Shown piece by piece: positions 9,443 through 18,014 of a stretch of DNA of 64,000 nt (position 1 is the stretch's first letter; every line of letters begins with the position of its first letter). The position numbers and the translations under genes are program-made. Origin of the DNA: Oscillatoriales cyanobacterium (GTDB lineage Bacteria; Cyanobacteriota; Cyanobacteriia; Cyanobacteriales; Microcoleaceae); NCBI GenBank assembly GCA_004293365.1, contig RDYN01000046.1, forward strand, positions 1 to 64,000. Reading direction: 5' to 3'. The notes under the pieces were generated by a model. The model was given only the letters and a program-made list of their open reading frames with translations. It did not search any database and was not told where the DNA came from.

Positions 9443-9804
9443 AATATAATAATTGCCTGTTTATTGTAAGGGATAAGGGATTTTAGATTTTAGATTTTAG
9501 ATTTTGGATTTTGGATCCGATCGAACTGCTTTACATAACAAAACTCAGATTTTTTGTCAACCCTCCCAGGCCCGAAAGTTGCGAGCGATCGGCCCCACAC
9601 CACCAGCGCTACCGCCGCCAGCTTTGGGAATCGCATTCCCAGGTAGCAAGGGCGCGAAACCTTCGCGAATGGTAGCTATCCCCTAGGGAATCGCACCCTA
9701 TTGTAAAGAAATGTAACGATTTTCCGGAATTTGCATAAAAAACTTCAGTTCGCCCAGATAGATAATCAAGAGCACTTTGAAGCAACTATTTTTCAGGGGT
9801 AAAA
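9443..9804. other. Intergenic stretch between chlI and the calpain mosaic region
   Basis: It holds a TTTTAGA-type simple repeat (9480-9515), then a segment with GGGAATCGCATTCCC-like short palindromes around 9625-9710. A leader similar to that upstream of 10419 follows (TTTTCAGGGG before the ATG at 9805). No supported gene is present. Confidence 0.6.
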
Positions 9805-9921
9805 ATGGCTGAACTTAATATCGGGGCGTTGACTGACGGCAAAAGCTACACCGGTAGTGTCGGTACTGCAAATATCTACGACCTTTACAAATTTAACATC
9901 ACGAGTCCGGGAAGTTTTTAA
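9805..9921 (+). pseudogene. Truncated copy of the 5' end of the PPC/calpain gene
   Basis: The 38 codons MAELNIGALTDGKSYTG... through NITSPGSF, then TAA, are nearly identical to the start of the gene at 10419, differing at only a few positions (DG versus DS, NIT versus NIN). The match breaks at GGAAGTTT, where the reading runs into TAA in a separate short repeat. The upstream leader (TTTTCAGGGG, spacing about 5) is also shared, which supports ATG 10419 as the true start of the full gene. This is a partial tandem duplication of the promoter-proximal end; whether the 38-residue peptide is made is unknown. Confidence 0.8.
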
Positions 9922-10071
9922 AAATTATACGGGCATTGTAAAGTTTCTGTAAAGTTTTTACTCTATTTAATTATGACATACAACAACAGTCCGGGAAGTT
10001 TCAAAAAATTATACGGGCATTGTAAAGTTTCTGTAAAGTTTTTACCCTATTTAATTATGACATACAACATC
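9904..10071. repeat. Two 84-bp direct repeats at the break of the truncated copy
   Basis: Two near-identical units (starting 9904 and 9988) begin AGTCCGGGAAGTTT. They then leave the gene sequence for a shared segment with ATACGGGCATTGTAAAG and TTAATTATGACATACAAC. The second unit starts with CAACAGTCCGGG, closer to the intact gene. They mark the duplication junction. The rest of 10072-10418 is AT-rich, non-coding leader with no further structure recognised. Confidence 0.8.
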
Positions 10072-10418
10072 TCAGGTAACAACTCCCGTATTCATACGTA
10101 TTGCTTTTTTTTTTGCTGTTTGATAATATGAAAACCAAGGTGAAATTTGGATTGAGGTCTGAAGCCCTGGCAAATATCACTAAAGCTTTTTCACAAACAA
10201 CTCTCACACTTCTCTGCTTCAGTGAAGCAGGAAAAACTCTGCCGTGAAACTTTCAGTTTTTGGAAAAATTTCTAGGATATCGAAATGCTAAAAAAACGCA
10301 GAGGAGACAACATAAAAACATAAGAGGGCGATCGATTCTCCACAACTCAAACTGATTCTACTCAAATTCAATAGATATTTGAGGAAGTTTTAAACAAATT
10401 ATATTTCAGGTGTACAAA

Positions 10419-11087
10419 ATGGCTGAACTTAATATCGGGGCGTTGACTGACAGCAAAAGCTACACGGGTAGTGTTGGTACTGCAAATATCTACGACCTTT
10501 ACAAATTTAACATCAACAGTCCGGGAAGTTTCAAATTTTCGATCGACAATTTAAGCGGAAACGCCGACATATTTTTATTGGACAACAGCGGCGCAACACT
10601 TTACAGTTCAACCAATGCGGGAACAGCAGCAGACACAATTAGCGCTGACAGCTTAATTGCCGGAGACTATACACTCAAAGTTGTACAAATTAGTGGCGAC
10701 ATCAAATACAGGCTGAATTTAGCAGAAACTAACACTCAACAAGCAGCAGCAGACACCCTCACCGGAGCCAAAGCAGACGATCCGCTTGTCGCAAAAAGCG
10801 CCACAAATCCCGAACAACAAACAGCGAATAAAGATGCAATTACAGGAGAACCTATTGAGGAGAAGACTGTCACCGCAGCACCACCAGCAACTACCGAAGT
10901 TAGTGCAGGTTCCGAAACAACTACCAAATCCAAAACAGAACCACCTGCAACATTAACAACAGCAACAGTTACCACAACAAATAGCACGACACAAGTTAGT
11001 GCAGGTTCCGAAACAATAGCACGACACAAGTTAGTGCAGGTTCCGAAACAACTACCAAATCCAAAACAGAACCACCTGCACCATTAA
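10419..11087 (+). CDS. PPC-domain N-terminal fragment of calpain mosaic gene (frame broken)
   Basis: The ATG at 10419 (MAELNIGALTD) is chosen over the GTG at 10410 because the duplicate at 9805 starts at the same codon. Residues 1-105 match a bacterial pre-peptidase C-terminal (PPC) beta domain: YDLYKFNI, FSIDNLSGNADIFLLDNSG, and the YTLKVVQISGD strand. A Thr/Ser/Ala/Lys linker made of near-repeats (STTQVSAGSETTTKSK) follows. A 35-bp tandem duplication at 10982-11051 shifts the frame and the product would stop at 11087. Deleting one 35-bp copy would fuse this frame with the one that continues into DUF4114. No Sec signal is seen, so any export is probably by another route. Confidence 0.75.
   Translation: MAELNIGALTDSKSYTGSVGTANIYDLYKFNINSPGSFKFSIDNLSGNADIFLLDNSGATLYSSTNAGTAADTISADSLIAGDYTLKVVQISGDIKYRLNLAETNTQQAAADTLTGAKADDPLVAKSATNPEQQTANKDAITGEPIEEKTVTAAPPATTEVSAGSETTTKSKTEPPATLTTATVTTTNSTTQVSAGSETIARHKLVQVPKQLPNPKQNHLHH
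10982..11051 (+). repeat. 35-bp tandem duplication that breaks the reading frame
   Basis: Two exact 35-bp copies (10982-11016 and 11017-11051, each starting TAGCACGACACAAG) lie in the linker. Because 35 is 3n+2, the reading frame changes at the second copy. Loss of one copy would restore PPC-linker-DUF4114 continuity. This could be a slipped-strand switch, a decaying gene, or an assembly error. Confidence 0.9.
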
Positions 11088-11521
11088 CAACAGCAACAGT
11101 TGCCGCCACAACAAATAGCACGACACAAGTTAGTGCGGGCAGCACTTCGGCAATTTCCACCGCTGAAACAACCAGCAAAACTGCTACCGCAAACACTCCT
11201 ACTAGCACTGCAGGCACAACAGATATTGCCGCTAAATCAGGCGAGAATGTAGCTGCTGCCCTGGATTCTGGCCAGCCATCCGACAAAACTAATACCGCTA
11301 CCAATAACGGGGAAGAGACCAAAAAAGAAACTACAAATAGTTCGATCGCGACTGCCGAAACAACAAAAGAAAGCAACTCACCGACTAACAAACCAATAAC
11401 AGCAGCCAACCCTTTTACATCCGGTAAATTTGTTGTTGATTCTACGGGGAAAGTCAGCATCGATTATCTATTAGATGGTGGCTTCTATCGCGGTCAACTA
11501 GCGATTATCAGCCTCAAAGGG

Positions 11522-13057
11522 ATGGAGAAGTTTGTACCCGGATCGGCAGAGTTTTTGAAAGAAGCTGCGGGTCGGGCACTGAGCAACTCTGAAAAAGGTC
11601 ACATAGTTATCGACGATTTGAGCGAAGGTGCGAGATTTTCAGGTAATTTACCCGAAGGTAATTTTAACGAGGGATCTCACTTAGGAGTCAAGACGTTTGC
11701 GATGACTCCCGGTGATGAATTTGGCTTCATGCTCGTACCGAACGACACGGTAAAATTCCTGTACGACTATCCCGGTTTCGGGGGCGATAAACGTCCTTTA
11801 TTCTCGATGGTAACCGCTAATCCGAACGAAGCATTTCATTTGGGTCAACTTGCCGATCTTACCGGAGAAGGGAATACCTTTGCTATGGAGGATATGCGGT
11901 TCGATTTAGGGACTGATAAGGATTACAACGATATTATTTTCCAAGTGCGCGGTGCTAAAGGTAAAGCTGCTTTGATGGATGATGTAGTAAACCCGAATAA
12001 GGATTGGCGGAAAACTGATTTGGGCAAGCAAGTGCTTGATTACGCTACAGGGAAGGTGGTGAAAGATCCGGTAACAGATAAGCCGATCGCCGAGCCGCCG
12101 GTGGTGAAAGATCCGGTAACAGATAAGCCGATCGCCCAGCCACAGGTTGTGAAAGATCCGGTAACAGATAAGCCGATTTCCGAGCCGCCGGTGGTGAAAG
12201 ATCCGGTAACAGATAAGCCGATCGCCGAGCCGCCGGTGGTGAAAGATCCGGTAACAGATAAGCCGATTTCCGAGCCGCCGGTGGTGAAAGATCCGGTAAC
12301 AGATAAGCCGATTTCCGAGCCGCCCGAGCCACAGGTTGTGAAAGATCCGGTAACAGATAAGCCGATTTCCGAGCCACAGGTTGTGAAAGTTCCGGTAACA
12401 GATAAGCCGATTTCCGAGCCGCCGGTTGTGAAAGATGCGGTGCAAGATCGGCCGATCGCCGATGAGCCAAATATCAAAAATCCGGTGCAAGATCGGCCGA
12501 TCGCCGATGAGCCAAATATCAAAAATCCGGTGCAAGATAAACCGATTTCCGAGCTATCGGTTGTGAAAAATCCGGTGCAAGATAAACCGATTTCCGAGCT
12601 ATCGGTTGTGAAAAATCCGGTGCAAGATAAATCGATTTCCGATGAACCAATTATCAAAGGATCGGTGCAAGATATGCCGCCCGAAGCTGAACCAACAGTC
12701 AAACATAAAATTGATCCATCGTCGCAAAAACTAGCTGTATTCAGTGCTCCAATATCATCATCTTCTCCAAACTCGGCACCGGTAGTAACTGCTAGCAATC
12801 AAACAGTAAATGCTGGTGCAAGTATCAGCCCGAGTTTCTCTGTAAGTGACGCAAATGGCGATCGGATCAGCAATTACTATTTCTCAGATTTAAACAGCAG
12901 CAGCACGAGCGGTTACTTCACCATTAACGGTGTGAAACAAACCAAGGAATTCACGATACTTGCAGAGCAATTGAGTAACGTGCGTTTTGTCGGCGGTTCA
13001 GTTGCAGGTACCGACTCTGTTTCGATCGCCGCTTATGATGGTAAAGTTTGGCGGTAG
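11522..13057 (+). CDS. DUF4114 and VKDPVTDKPI-repeat fragment of calpain mosaic gene
   Basis: The frame is open from the 35-bp duplication (about 11017), and coding similarity clearly extends upstream of the ATG at 11522 (FVVDSTGKVSIDYLLDGG belongs to the same DUF4114 domain), so this ATG is not a natural start. DUF4114 spans roughly 11410-11970 with MEDMRFDLGTDKDYNDIIFQ, parallel to the giant protein at 1-5242. Next come 14 units of about 15 residues (12058-12720), a short hinge, and the first of seven repeats of about 100 residues (VVTASNQTVNAG, DANGDR, LSNVRFVGGS). The frame ends at 13057 because about 46 bp between two repeats is missing, relative to the intact junction at 13310-13370. 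Confidence 0.75.
   Translation: MEKFVPGSAEFLKEAAGRALSNSEKGHIVIDDLSEGARFSGNLPEGNFNEGSHLGVKTFAMTPGDEFGFMLVPNDTVKFLYDYPGFGGDKRPLFSMVTANPNEAFHLGQLADLTGEGNTFAMEDMRFDLGTDKDYNDIIFQVRGAKGKAALMDDVVNPNKDWRKTDLGKQVLDYATGKVVKDPVTDKPIAEPPVVKDPVTDKPIAQPQVVKDPVTDKPISEPPVVKDPVTDKPIAEPPVVKDPVTDKPISEPPVVKDPVTDKPISEPPEPQVVKDPVTDKPISEPQVVKVPVTDKPISEPPVVKDAVQDRPIADEPNIKNPVQDRPIADEPNIKNPVQDKPISELSVVKNPVQDKPISELSVVKNPVQDKSISDEPIIKGSVQDMPPEAEPTVKHKIDPSSQKLAVFSAPISSSSPNSAPVVTASNQTVNAGASISPSFSVSDANGDRISNYYFSDLNSSSTSGYFTINGVKQTKEFTILAEQLSNVRFVGGSVAGTDSVSIAAYDGKVWR
12058..12720 (+). repeat. Fourteen 45-bp units encoding VKDPVTDKPI-type peptide
   Basis: The units run VVKDPVTDKPI followed by AEPP, SEPP or AQPQ. They diverge towards the 3' end into VQDRPIADEP and VQDKPISELS forms. 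One unit carries an extra three residues (EPPEPQ). The 5' units are almost identical in DNA, indicating recent expansion or conversion. The alternating Pro, acidic and Lys pattern suggests an extended spacer. Confidence 0.9.
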
Positions 13058-13326
13058 TAACTGCTAGCAATCAAACAGTAAATGCCGGTGCGAGTATTAC
13101 CCCGAGTTTCTCTGTTACGGACGCGGATGGCGATCGGATCAGCCATTACTATTTCTCAGATTTAAACAGCAGCAGCACGAGCGGTTACTTCACCCTTAAC
13201 GGTACGAGACAAAACGGCCCATTTACGATACTTGCAGAGCAATTGAGTAACGTGCGTTTTGTCGGCGGTTCAGTTGCAGGTACCGACTCTGTTTCGATCA
13301 TGGTAAAGTTTGGGCCGGTAAAGTAG
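13048..13326 (+). pseudogene. Second ~100-residue DxDGD repeat, isolated in its own frame
   Basis: This piece codes one repeat module (VVTASNQTVNAG, TDADGDR, LSNVRFVGGSVAGTDS) in a third frame. It is entered through the missing 46 bp near 13050 and left through a missing 10 bp near 13299: the preceding copy reads TCGATCGCCGCTTATG where this one reads TCGATCATGG. It has no start signals of its own and is best read as part of the 10419-16118 composite. Confidence 0.75.
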
Positions 13327-16118
13327 TGACGATGACTACTCAAAAAGTCAATCAGGCGCCGGTAGTAACTGCTAGCAATCAAACAGTAAATGTCGGTGCG
13401 AGTATTACCCCGAATTTCTCTGTAACTGATGCCGATGGCGATCGCATCAGCCTGTACTATTTCTACGACCAAAATACCAGCAGCACTAGCGGTTATTTTA
13501 CCGTTAATGGCGTCCAACAAACCAGCGGATTCTCTGTAACTCCCGAACAGTTGAGCACCGTGCGTTTTGTTGGCGGTTCAGTTGCAGGTACCGACTCTGT
13601 AACCATCTATGCTTCTGACGGTCAAACTTGGGGTTCTCAAGCAGTTACGATGACTACAAAAGCCAATCAGGCGCCGGTAGTAACTGCTAGCAATCAAACA
13701 GTAAATGTCGGTGCGAGTATTACCCCAAATTTCTCTGTAACTGACGCCGATGGCGATCGCATCAGCCTGTACTATTTCTACGACTCAAATACCAGCAGCA
13801 CTAGCGGTTATTTCACCGTTAATGGCGTTCAACAATCAAGTGCATTCTCTGTAACTCCCGAACAGTTGAGCACCGTGCGTTTTGTTGGCGGTTCGGTTTC
13901 AGGTACCGACTCTGTAACCATCTATGCTTCTGACGGTCAAACTTGGGGCTCTCAAGCAGTTACGATGACTACAAAAGCCAATCAGGCGCCGGTAGTAACT
14001 GCGACCAATCAAACAGTAAATGCTGGTGCGAGTATTGTCCCCAATTTCTCTGTAACTGACGCCGATGGCGATCGGATCAGCCTGTACTATTTCTTAGACT
14101 CAAATACCAGCAGCACTAGCGGTTACTTCACTCTTAACGGCGTTCAGCAATCAAGTGCATTCTCTGTAACTCCCGAACAGTTGAGCACCGTGCGTTTTGT
14201 CGGCGGTTCAGTTGCAGGTACCGACTCTGTAACCATCTATGCTTATGACGGTCAAACTTGGGGTTCTCAAGCAGTTACGATGACTACAAAAGCCAATCAA
14301 ATACCATTCGTAACTGTCAGCGACCAAACTGTGCGCCGCAGTCAAACCATTCAGCCATCTTTTGGCGTCACCGATGCTGATGGAGACAAAATTACTCGCT
14401 ACGCTTTTTACGATAACAACAACAGCAGCACAAGCGGTTATTTCACGGTTAATGGTGCCGCGCAAGCTGCCGAGCAAACTTTCTACGTGGATGCGGATAA
14501 GCTGAGTACAGTTCGTTTTGTTGGCGGCAGCACTGCGGGCAGCGATTATGTGTACGCGCGAGCCTATGACGGCACTGATTGGAGTAACTGGAACGGCTAT
14601 ACCATCCAAACTCAAGCTGGTTCTACTCCCACAGTCAGCGCCAGCGACCAAACCGTGACAGCCAATGAGTCAATTAAACTATCCTTGAGCGCCACTGATG
14701 CTGATGGGGACAAAATTACTAGCTACAAATTCTACGATGCCAACACCAGCAGCACCAGCGGTTATTTCACGGTAAATGGCGCCGCGCAAGCTGCCGGTCA
14801 AACCTTCTACGTGGATGCGGACAAGCTGGATACAGTGCGTTTTGTTGGCGGTACAGCAGTCGGCGCGGATGCGGTATATGTGGCTGCTGCTGATGGAGTT
14901 GACGGTTGGGGTGCTTGGAAGCCGTTTAATGTTTCTACATCAGCGGCTGCTGATTGGTTTGAGAAAAATATTAAAGATTTGGCGATTCGTTCCTTGGCCC
15001 GATCGCGCTTTCAAGATGGTTGGCTCGATCGCCAAGACATGATAGACATCTTCAGGGATGCCAAAGACGGCGGGGTAGTAGATGCTAACGAGTTTGCTGA
15101 CCTCCAGGCTTTAACCAAGAACACTGACTTCATCAAAATGCCGGATCACGTGCGGGTATTGTCTGCCAAAATTGCTGAAGGAAACCCAGCCAACAACAGC
15201 TATCAAGGCAGTTATTTGGGTAATTTGTACGCTGGTAGCAGTGACAACCAACTCGAAAAGCTGATTCAAGAACACTTCTTCGGGGGCGATCGTCCATTAC
15301 CGCTCGGAGAGTATTCCTACGGCAGCGCATCCAATGTTGTGTATCGTTATGCTGAAGGCAATTTGTTCCTAAATGGCGTCAGTTACGAAGATGTCAGACA
15401 AGGAAGCGTCGGGGATTGCTATTACTTGGCATCCTTAGCCTCTGTTGCGCTAAAGACACCAGATGCCATTCGAGAGATGTTTATCGACAATGGCGACGGA
15501 ACTTACACAGTGCGTTTCTTTAACAAGGGTAAGGCTGACTATGTAACAGTCGATCGGTATTTACCTGTTAATAGCGATGGAACCCTTCCCTTTGCCAAAG
15601 TGGGCAAAGGTAAAAAATACGATGATTCAACCAATGAGTTGTGGGTCGCTTTAGCTGAAAAAGCCTATGCTCAGATGAATGAAGCGAGCTGGCTTGGTCG
15701 ATTGTTGTTGGTTCCAGGAACTACCGATCAATATGTTAACCTCAACGGACTTAACAGCTACAAAGGCATTGAAAATGGTTGGAGTGGTTATTCTACAGAT
15801 CACATTAGCAACAAAAAAGGTACTGCTGATTGGATACAATCATCTACACCTAATACAGTAGTTGACGCCTTCAATTATGGAAAAACAATAATCTTTAGCT
15901 CTAAGGATTTTGATTCCACCAAATTATCTAATGTAGTTGACAATCATGCTTACACAATGGTTGGCTACAATCAAGCTACTGGACTGTTTAAACTGTTTAA
16001 TCCTTGGGGAGTGGAAGGCGAATTATATTGGAGTGATTTCACTTTTAAACCGGGAATCATAGAATTAACTTGGAACCAGATACAAAGATACTTTAGCCAG
16101 TGGACGGTGAATGGTTAA
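13326..16118 (+). CDS. Calpain-type cysteine protease with DxDGD repeats (C-terminal part of mosaic gene)
   Basis: The 930-residue open frame is in the same phase as the gene start at 10419. Five modules of about 105 residues (residues about 1-530) repeat VTASNQTV, TDADGDR/K, SSTSGYFT and RFVGGS; the DADGD motifs suggest calcium binding. An EF-hand-like segment (DAKDGGVVDANEF, about residues 578-590) precedes the protease. The calpain (peptidase C2) core is intact: Cys698 in GSVGDCYYLASLAS, His874 in DNHAYTMVGYN and Asn892 in LFNPWG. The probable ancestral product is one protein of about 1900 residues beginning at 10419. As it stands the ATG at 13326 overlaps the previous stop (ATGA) and has no convincing ribosome site. 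A calcium-activated extracellular protease is inferred. Confidence 0.85.
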   Translation: MTMTTQKVNQAPVVTASNQTVNVGASITPNFSVTDADGDRISLYYFYDQNTSSTSGYFTVNGVQQTSGFSVTPEQLSTVRFVGGSVAGTDSVTIYASDGQTWGSQAVTMTTKANQAPVVTASNQTVNVGASITPNFSVTDADGDRISLYYFYDSNTSSTSGYFTVNGVQQSSAFSVTPEQLSTVRFVGGSVSGTDSVTIYASDGQTWGSQAVTMTTKANQAPVVTATNQTVNAGASIVPNFSVTDADGDRISLYYFLDSNTSSTSGYFTLNGVQQSSAFSVTPEQLSTVRFVGGSVAGTDSVTIYAYDGQTWGSQAVTMTTKANQIPFVTVSDQTVRRSQTIQPSFGVTDADGDKITRYAFYDNNNSSTSGYFTVNGAAQAAEQTFYVDADKLSTVRFVGGSTAGSDYVYARAYDGTDWSNWNGYTIQTQAGSTPTVSASDQTVTANESIKLSLSATDADGDKITSYKFYDANTSSTSGYFTVNGAAQAAGQTFYVDADKLDTVRFVGGTAVGADAVYVAAADGVDGWGAWKPFNVSTSAAADWFEKNIKDLAIRSLARSRFQDGWLDRQDMIDIFRDAKDGGVVDANEFADLQALTKNTDFIKMPDHVRVLSAKIAEGNPANNSYQGSYLGNLYAGSSDNQLEKLIQEHFFGGDRPLPLGEYSYGSASNVVYRYAEGNLFLNGVSYEDVRQGSVGDCYYLASLASVALKTPDAIREMFIDNGDGTYTVRFFNKGKADYVTVDRYLPVNSDGTLPFAKVGKGKKYDDSTNELWVALAEKAYAQMNEASWLGRLLLVPGTTDQYVNLNGLNSYKGIENGWSGYSTDHISNKKGTADWIQSSTPNTVVDAFNYGKTIIFSSKDFDSTKLSNVVDNHAYTMVGYNQATGLFKLFNPWGVEGELYWSDFTFKPGIIELTWNQIQRYFSQWTVNG

Positions 16119-16152
16119 GGTATTTCATACCACCCCTGCTTCCTAGTTAGTT

Positions 16153-16190
16153 GACAAGTGACTGGGAAATCTTTTCTCAGTCACTTGTTT
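16153..16190 (+). terminator. Hairpin terminator after the calpain gene
   Basis: Inverted arms ACAAGTGACTGGGAAA and TTTCTCAGTCACTTGT (one mismatch) are separated by a few bases and followed by TTTGA. The position, 35 bp after the calpain stop and 30 bp before the foldase ATG, fits a factor-independent terminator. Confidence 0.7.
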
Positions 16191-16220
16191 GAATCATTGA
16201 AAACTTAAAATCCGAAAAAC

Positions 16221-16982
16221 ATGGAATCTATTGATTTCTTAAAAGTCAACAACCAAAGCATTTCTCTCAGTCAAGCCATTGGCTATCTCAAGGCTTCGGG
16301 CAAATTTGGCTTGTTTTTAGCAGAAATTTTGCGCCAGCACATTTTAGAACATGAACTGAAGGAAGTTGAAGCCATTGATATTGATGTGGCCGAGTTAGAA
16401 CAAGCAATTGTAAATTTTCGGATAGAAAAGCAATTGCTAGACGGGCAAATTTTTCAAAACTGGCTGGCAAAAAATGGGATCGGTTATGGCGAGTTCCGGC
16501 AAGGAGTCACCAATGACCTAAAGTTAGAAAAGCTGAAAGCTAAGATTGGCGAACCGAAACTAGAGGAATATTTTAAGGCGCAAAAGCCTTTCTTCGATCG
16601 CGTCGTTATCTCCCGCATTATTGTCAGCGATCGAGAACTCGCCAACAAACTCAAAGAAGAAATATTAACCGAAAAAAAAACATTTGAAACTTTAGCAAAA
16701 GAGTATTCTTTCACCGATGACCGAATATTTAATGGGATGATGGGTGCTGTGAGTCGTGGCACTTTGCCTGATATCCTGAAAGAGCGTGTGGATTTTGCTC
16801 AGGCTGGGGAAATTATTGGACCGATCGAAATTGAAGGGCGTTACGGTTTATTTCGCGTGGAACAATTCCTAGATGCTTCGTTGGAAGATGGAAAACTCAA
16901 ACAAGAATTACAAAATCAGTTGTTTGAACAGTGGTTGCAAGAAAAGCTGCAAAGCATGGAGATTAAATTAGAGGTTAAGTAG
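16221..16982 (+). CDS. PpiC-type peptidyl-prolyl isomerase (parvulin family)
   Basis: This 253-residue protein has a helical N-terminal part (about 1-110, SurA/trigger-like chaperone module) and a PpiC rotamase domain (about 128-225). Landmarks are RVVISRIIVSDREL, TFETLAKEYSFTDDR, GMMGAVSRGTLPD, and AGEIIGPIEIEGRYGLFRVEQ. There is no signal peptide or lipobox, so it probably acts in the cytoplasm. It follows the calpain mosaic gene after a terminator. Soluble parvulins of this shape are often found beside genes for exported multi-repeat proteins or type I secretion genes in cyanobacteria, so a role as a dedicated foldase for the neighbour is an inference. Confidence 0.8.
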   Translation: MESIDFLKVNNQSISLSQAIGYLKASGKFGLFLAEILRQHILEHELKEVEAIDIDVAELEQAIVNFRIEKQLLDGQIFQNWLAKNGIGYGEFRQGVTNDLKLEKLKAKIGEPKLEEYFKAQKPFFDRVVISRIIVSDRELANKLKEEILTEKKTFETLAKEYSFTDDRIFNGMMGAVSRGTLPDILKERVDFAQAGEIIGPIEIEGRYGLFRVEQFLDASLEDGKLKQELQNQLFEQWLQEKLQSMEIKLEVK

Positions 16983-17096
16983 TTGACTTGCAAGGTTCAA
17001 GGTGCGATCGCACTTTCCCTTATCCGAGAGTGCGAGATCCCTTGAAGTCGAGAAAATTTGCCATAATTGAGATACAGTAACTGGGAGGATGAATCT

Positions 17097-17540
17097 ATGT
17101 ACGCAACTTCCGACAAATCAATGGGCAAAGTTTTAGTTACGCTGACAGTTACCAATCGTGCCGACCAGTCCGCTGCTGCACGGGGATTCATTCCAACTGA
17201 GGAAATACGTTCGATCACCCTAGATAACGTGGTGGTAGATACCGGTGCTACTACATTATGCCTGCCTCCAGGGGCGATCGCCCAACTCGGCCTCGAACTG
17301 CTTAAAGAAGTGGATGTGGCCACCGCAACGGGACTCAGCAAAGCGCGCATCTTTCAAGATGCTAAGATTTCACTTTGCGGTAGAGAAGGCACTTTTGAGT
17401 GCCTGGAATTACCCGGAGGGCGAGATGCTTTAATTGGCGTAATTCCTCTCGAAGCCCTCGGTTTAGAACCAGATTTGCGCCACCAAACTTTAAAGGTTTT
17501 ACCCTCGGAATCTGTCGATACTTATTTGACGATTATGTAG
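17097..17540 (+). CDS. Small clan AA (retropepsin-like) aspartic protease
   Basis: The 147-residue protein starts at ATG 17097, preceded by GGGAGG at 17083-17088. A longer TTG start at 17067 would place that ribosome site inside the gene. The single-lobe aspartic protease signature VVDTGATTLCLP (about residues 48-59) supplies the catalytic Asp of a homodimer. A downstream hydrophobic strand with DALIGVIPLEALGL corresponds to the second ILG-type motif of the family. No transmembrane segment is visible. Substrate is unknown; proteins of this size are common in cyanobacteria, often near small toxin-antitoxin genes as here (17682-18321). Confidence 0.75.
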   Translation: MYATSDKSMGKVLVTLTVTNRADQSAAARGFIPTEEIRSITLDNVVVDTGATTLCLPPGAIAQLGLELLKEVDVATATGLSKARIFQDAKISLCGREGTFECLELPGGRDALIGVIPLEALGLEPDLRHQTLKVLPSESVDTYLTIM

Positions 17541-17681
17541 CTGATTTTTTTTGTCGAAAGAGCGATCGCAATTCCTACCCAGTCCCGCAACAACGAAAAA
17601 AAATTATCTCGTCAATTCACAGTCATGACACAACAATGTTCTGTGCGTACCAGGAGTCGGCAAGCATGGCAACCGCTTTAG

Positions 17682-18014
17682 TCAAATAAACTCTAGATGG
17701 TTTTGCATATCCGACGGTTCTAGTACCTCCCAAATCAAAATTAAACCGCGCACAATTTCACCAAGTGAACGACTATTTTGGTGGCAGTAAACAATACCAG
17801 AATGCTCTAAACCGCGCTGATGAATTGCTAAAAAATCGTCGTCCTGGGTAAATATTACTCGCTGTTGAGAAATCGCGAAAGCTAATTGTTCTTCATCAAC
17901 TGCACCTAAAAGTCCTGCTTCTGGTGTAGTTGTGACATCAATACCTCGCCTTCTCAAAGCTTCTGCGATCGCCCGTTCGACTTGCTCATCAAAGTGAAAT
18001 CGTATCTTGTCCAA
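17682..18014 (-). CDS. DUF5615 PIN-like protein (putative toxin)
   Basis: This 110-residue protein has the PIN-like DUF5615 layout: FHFDEQVERAIAEALRRRG at the start supplies the first acidic residue, VDEEQLAFA the middle one, and VIFTQDDDFLAIH the conserved TxDDDF motif. Such proteins are considered nuclease-type toxins or relatives. Its start overlaps the end of the DUF433 gene by 26 bp (17989-18014), showing translational coupling, and the order antitoxin-then-toxin is normal for this pairing. Confidence 0.8.
   Translation of the reverse strand: MDKIRFHFDEQVERAIAEALRRRGIDVTTTPEAGLLGAVDEEQLAFAISQQRVIFTQDDDFLAIHQRGLEHSGIVYCHQNSRSLGEIVRGLILIWEVLEPSDMQNHLEFI

Noticed and set aside
11906-12798. 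Three minus-strand open frames of 141-252 codons across the VKDPVTDKPI repeats
   Set aside because: A 45-bp repeat keeps any stop-free frame open; the products are monotonous and the plus strand encodes the DUF4114 continuation.
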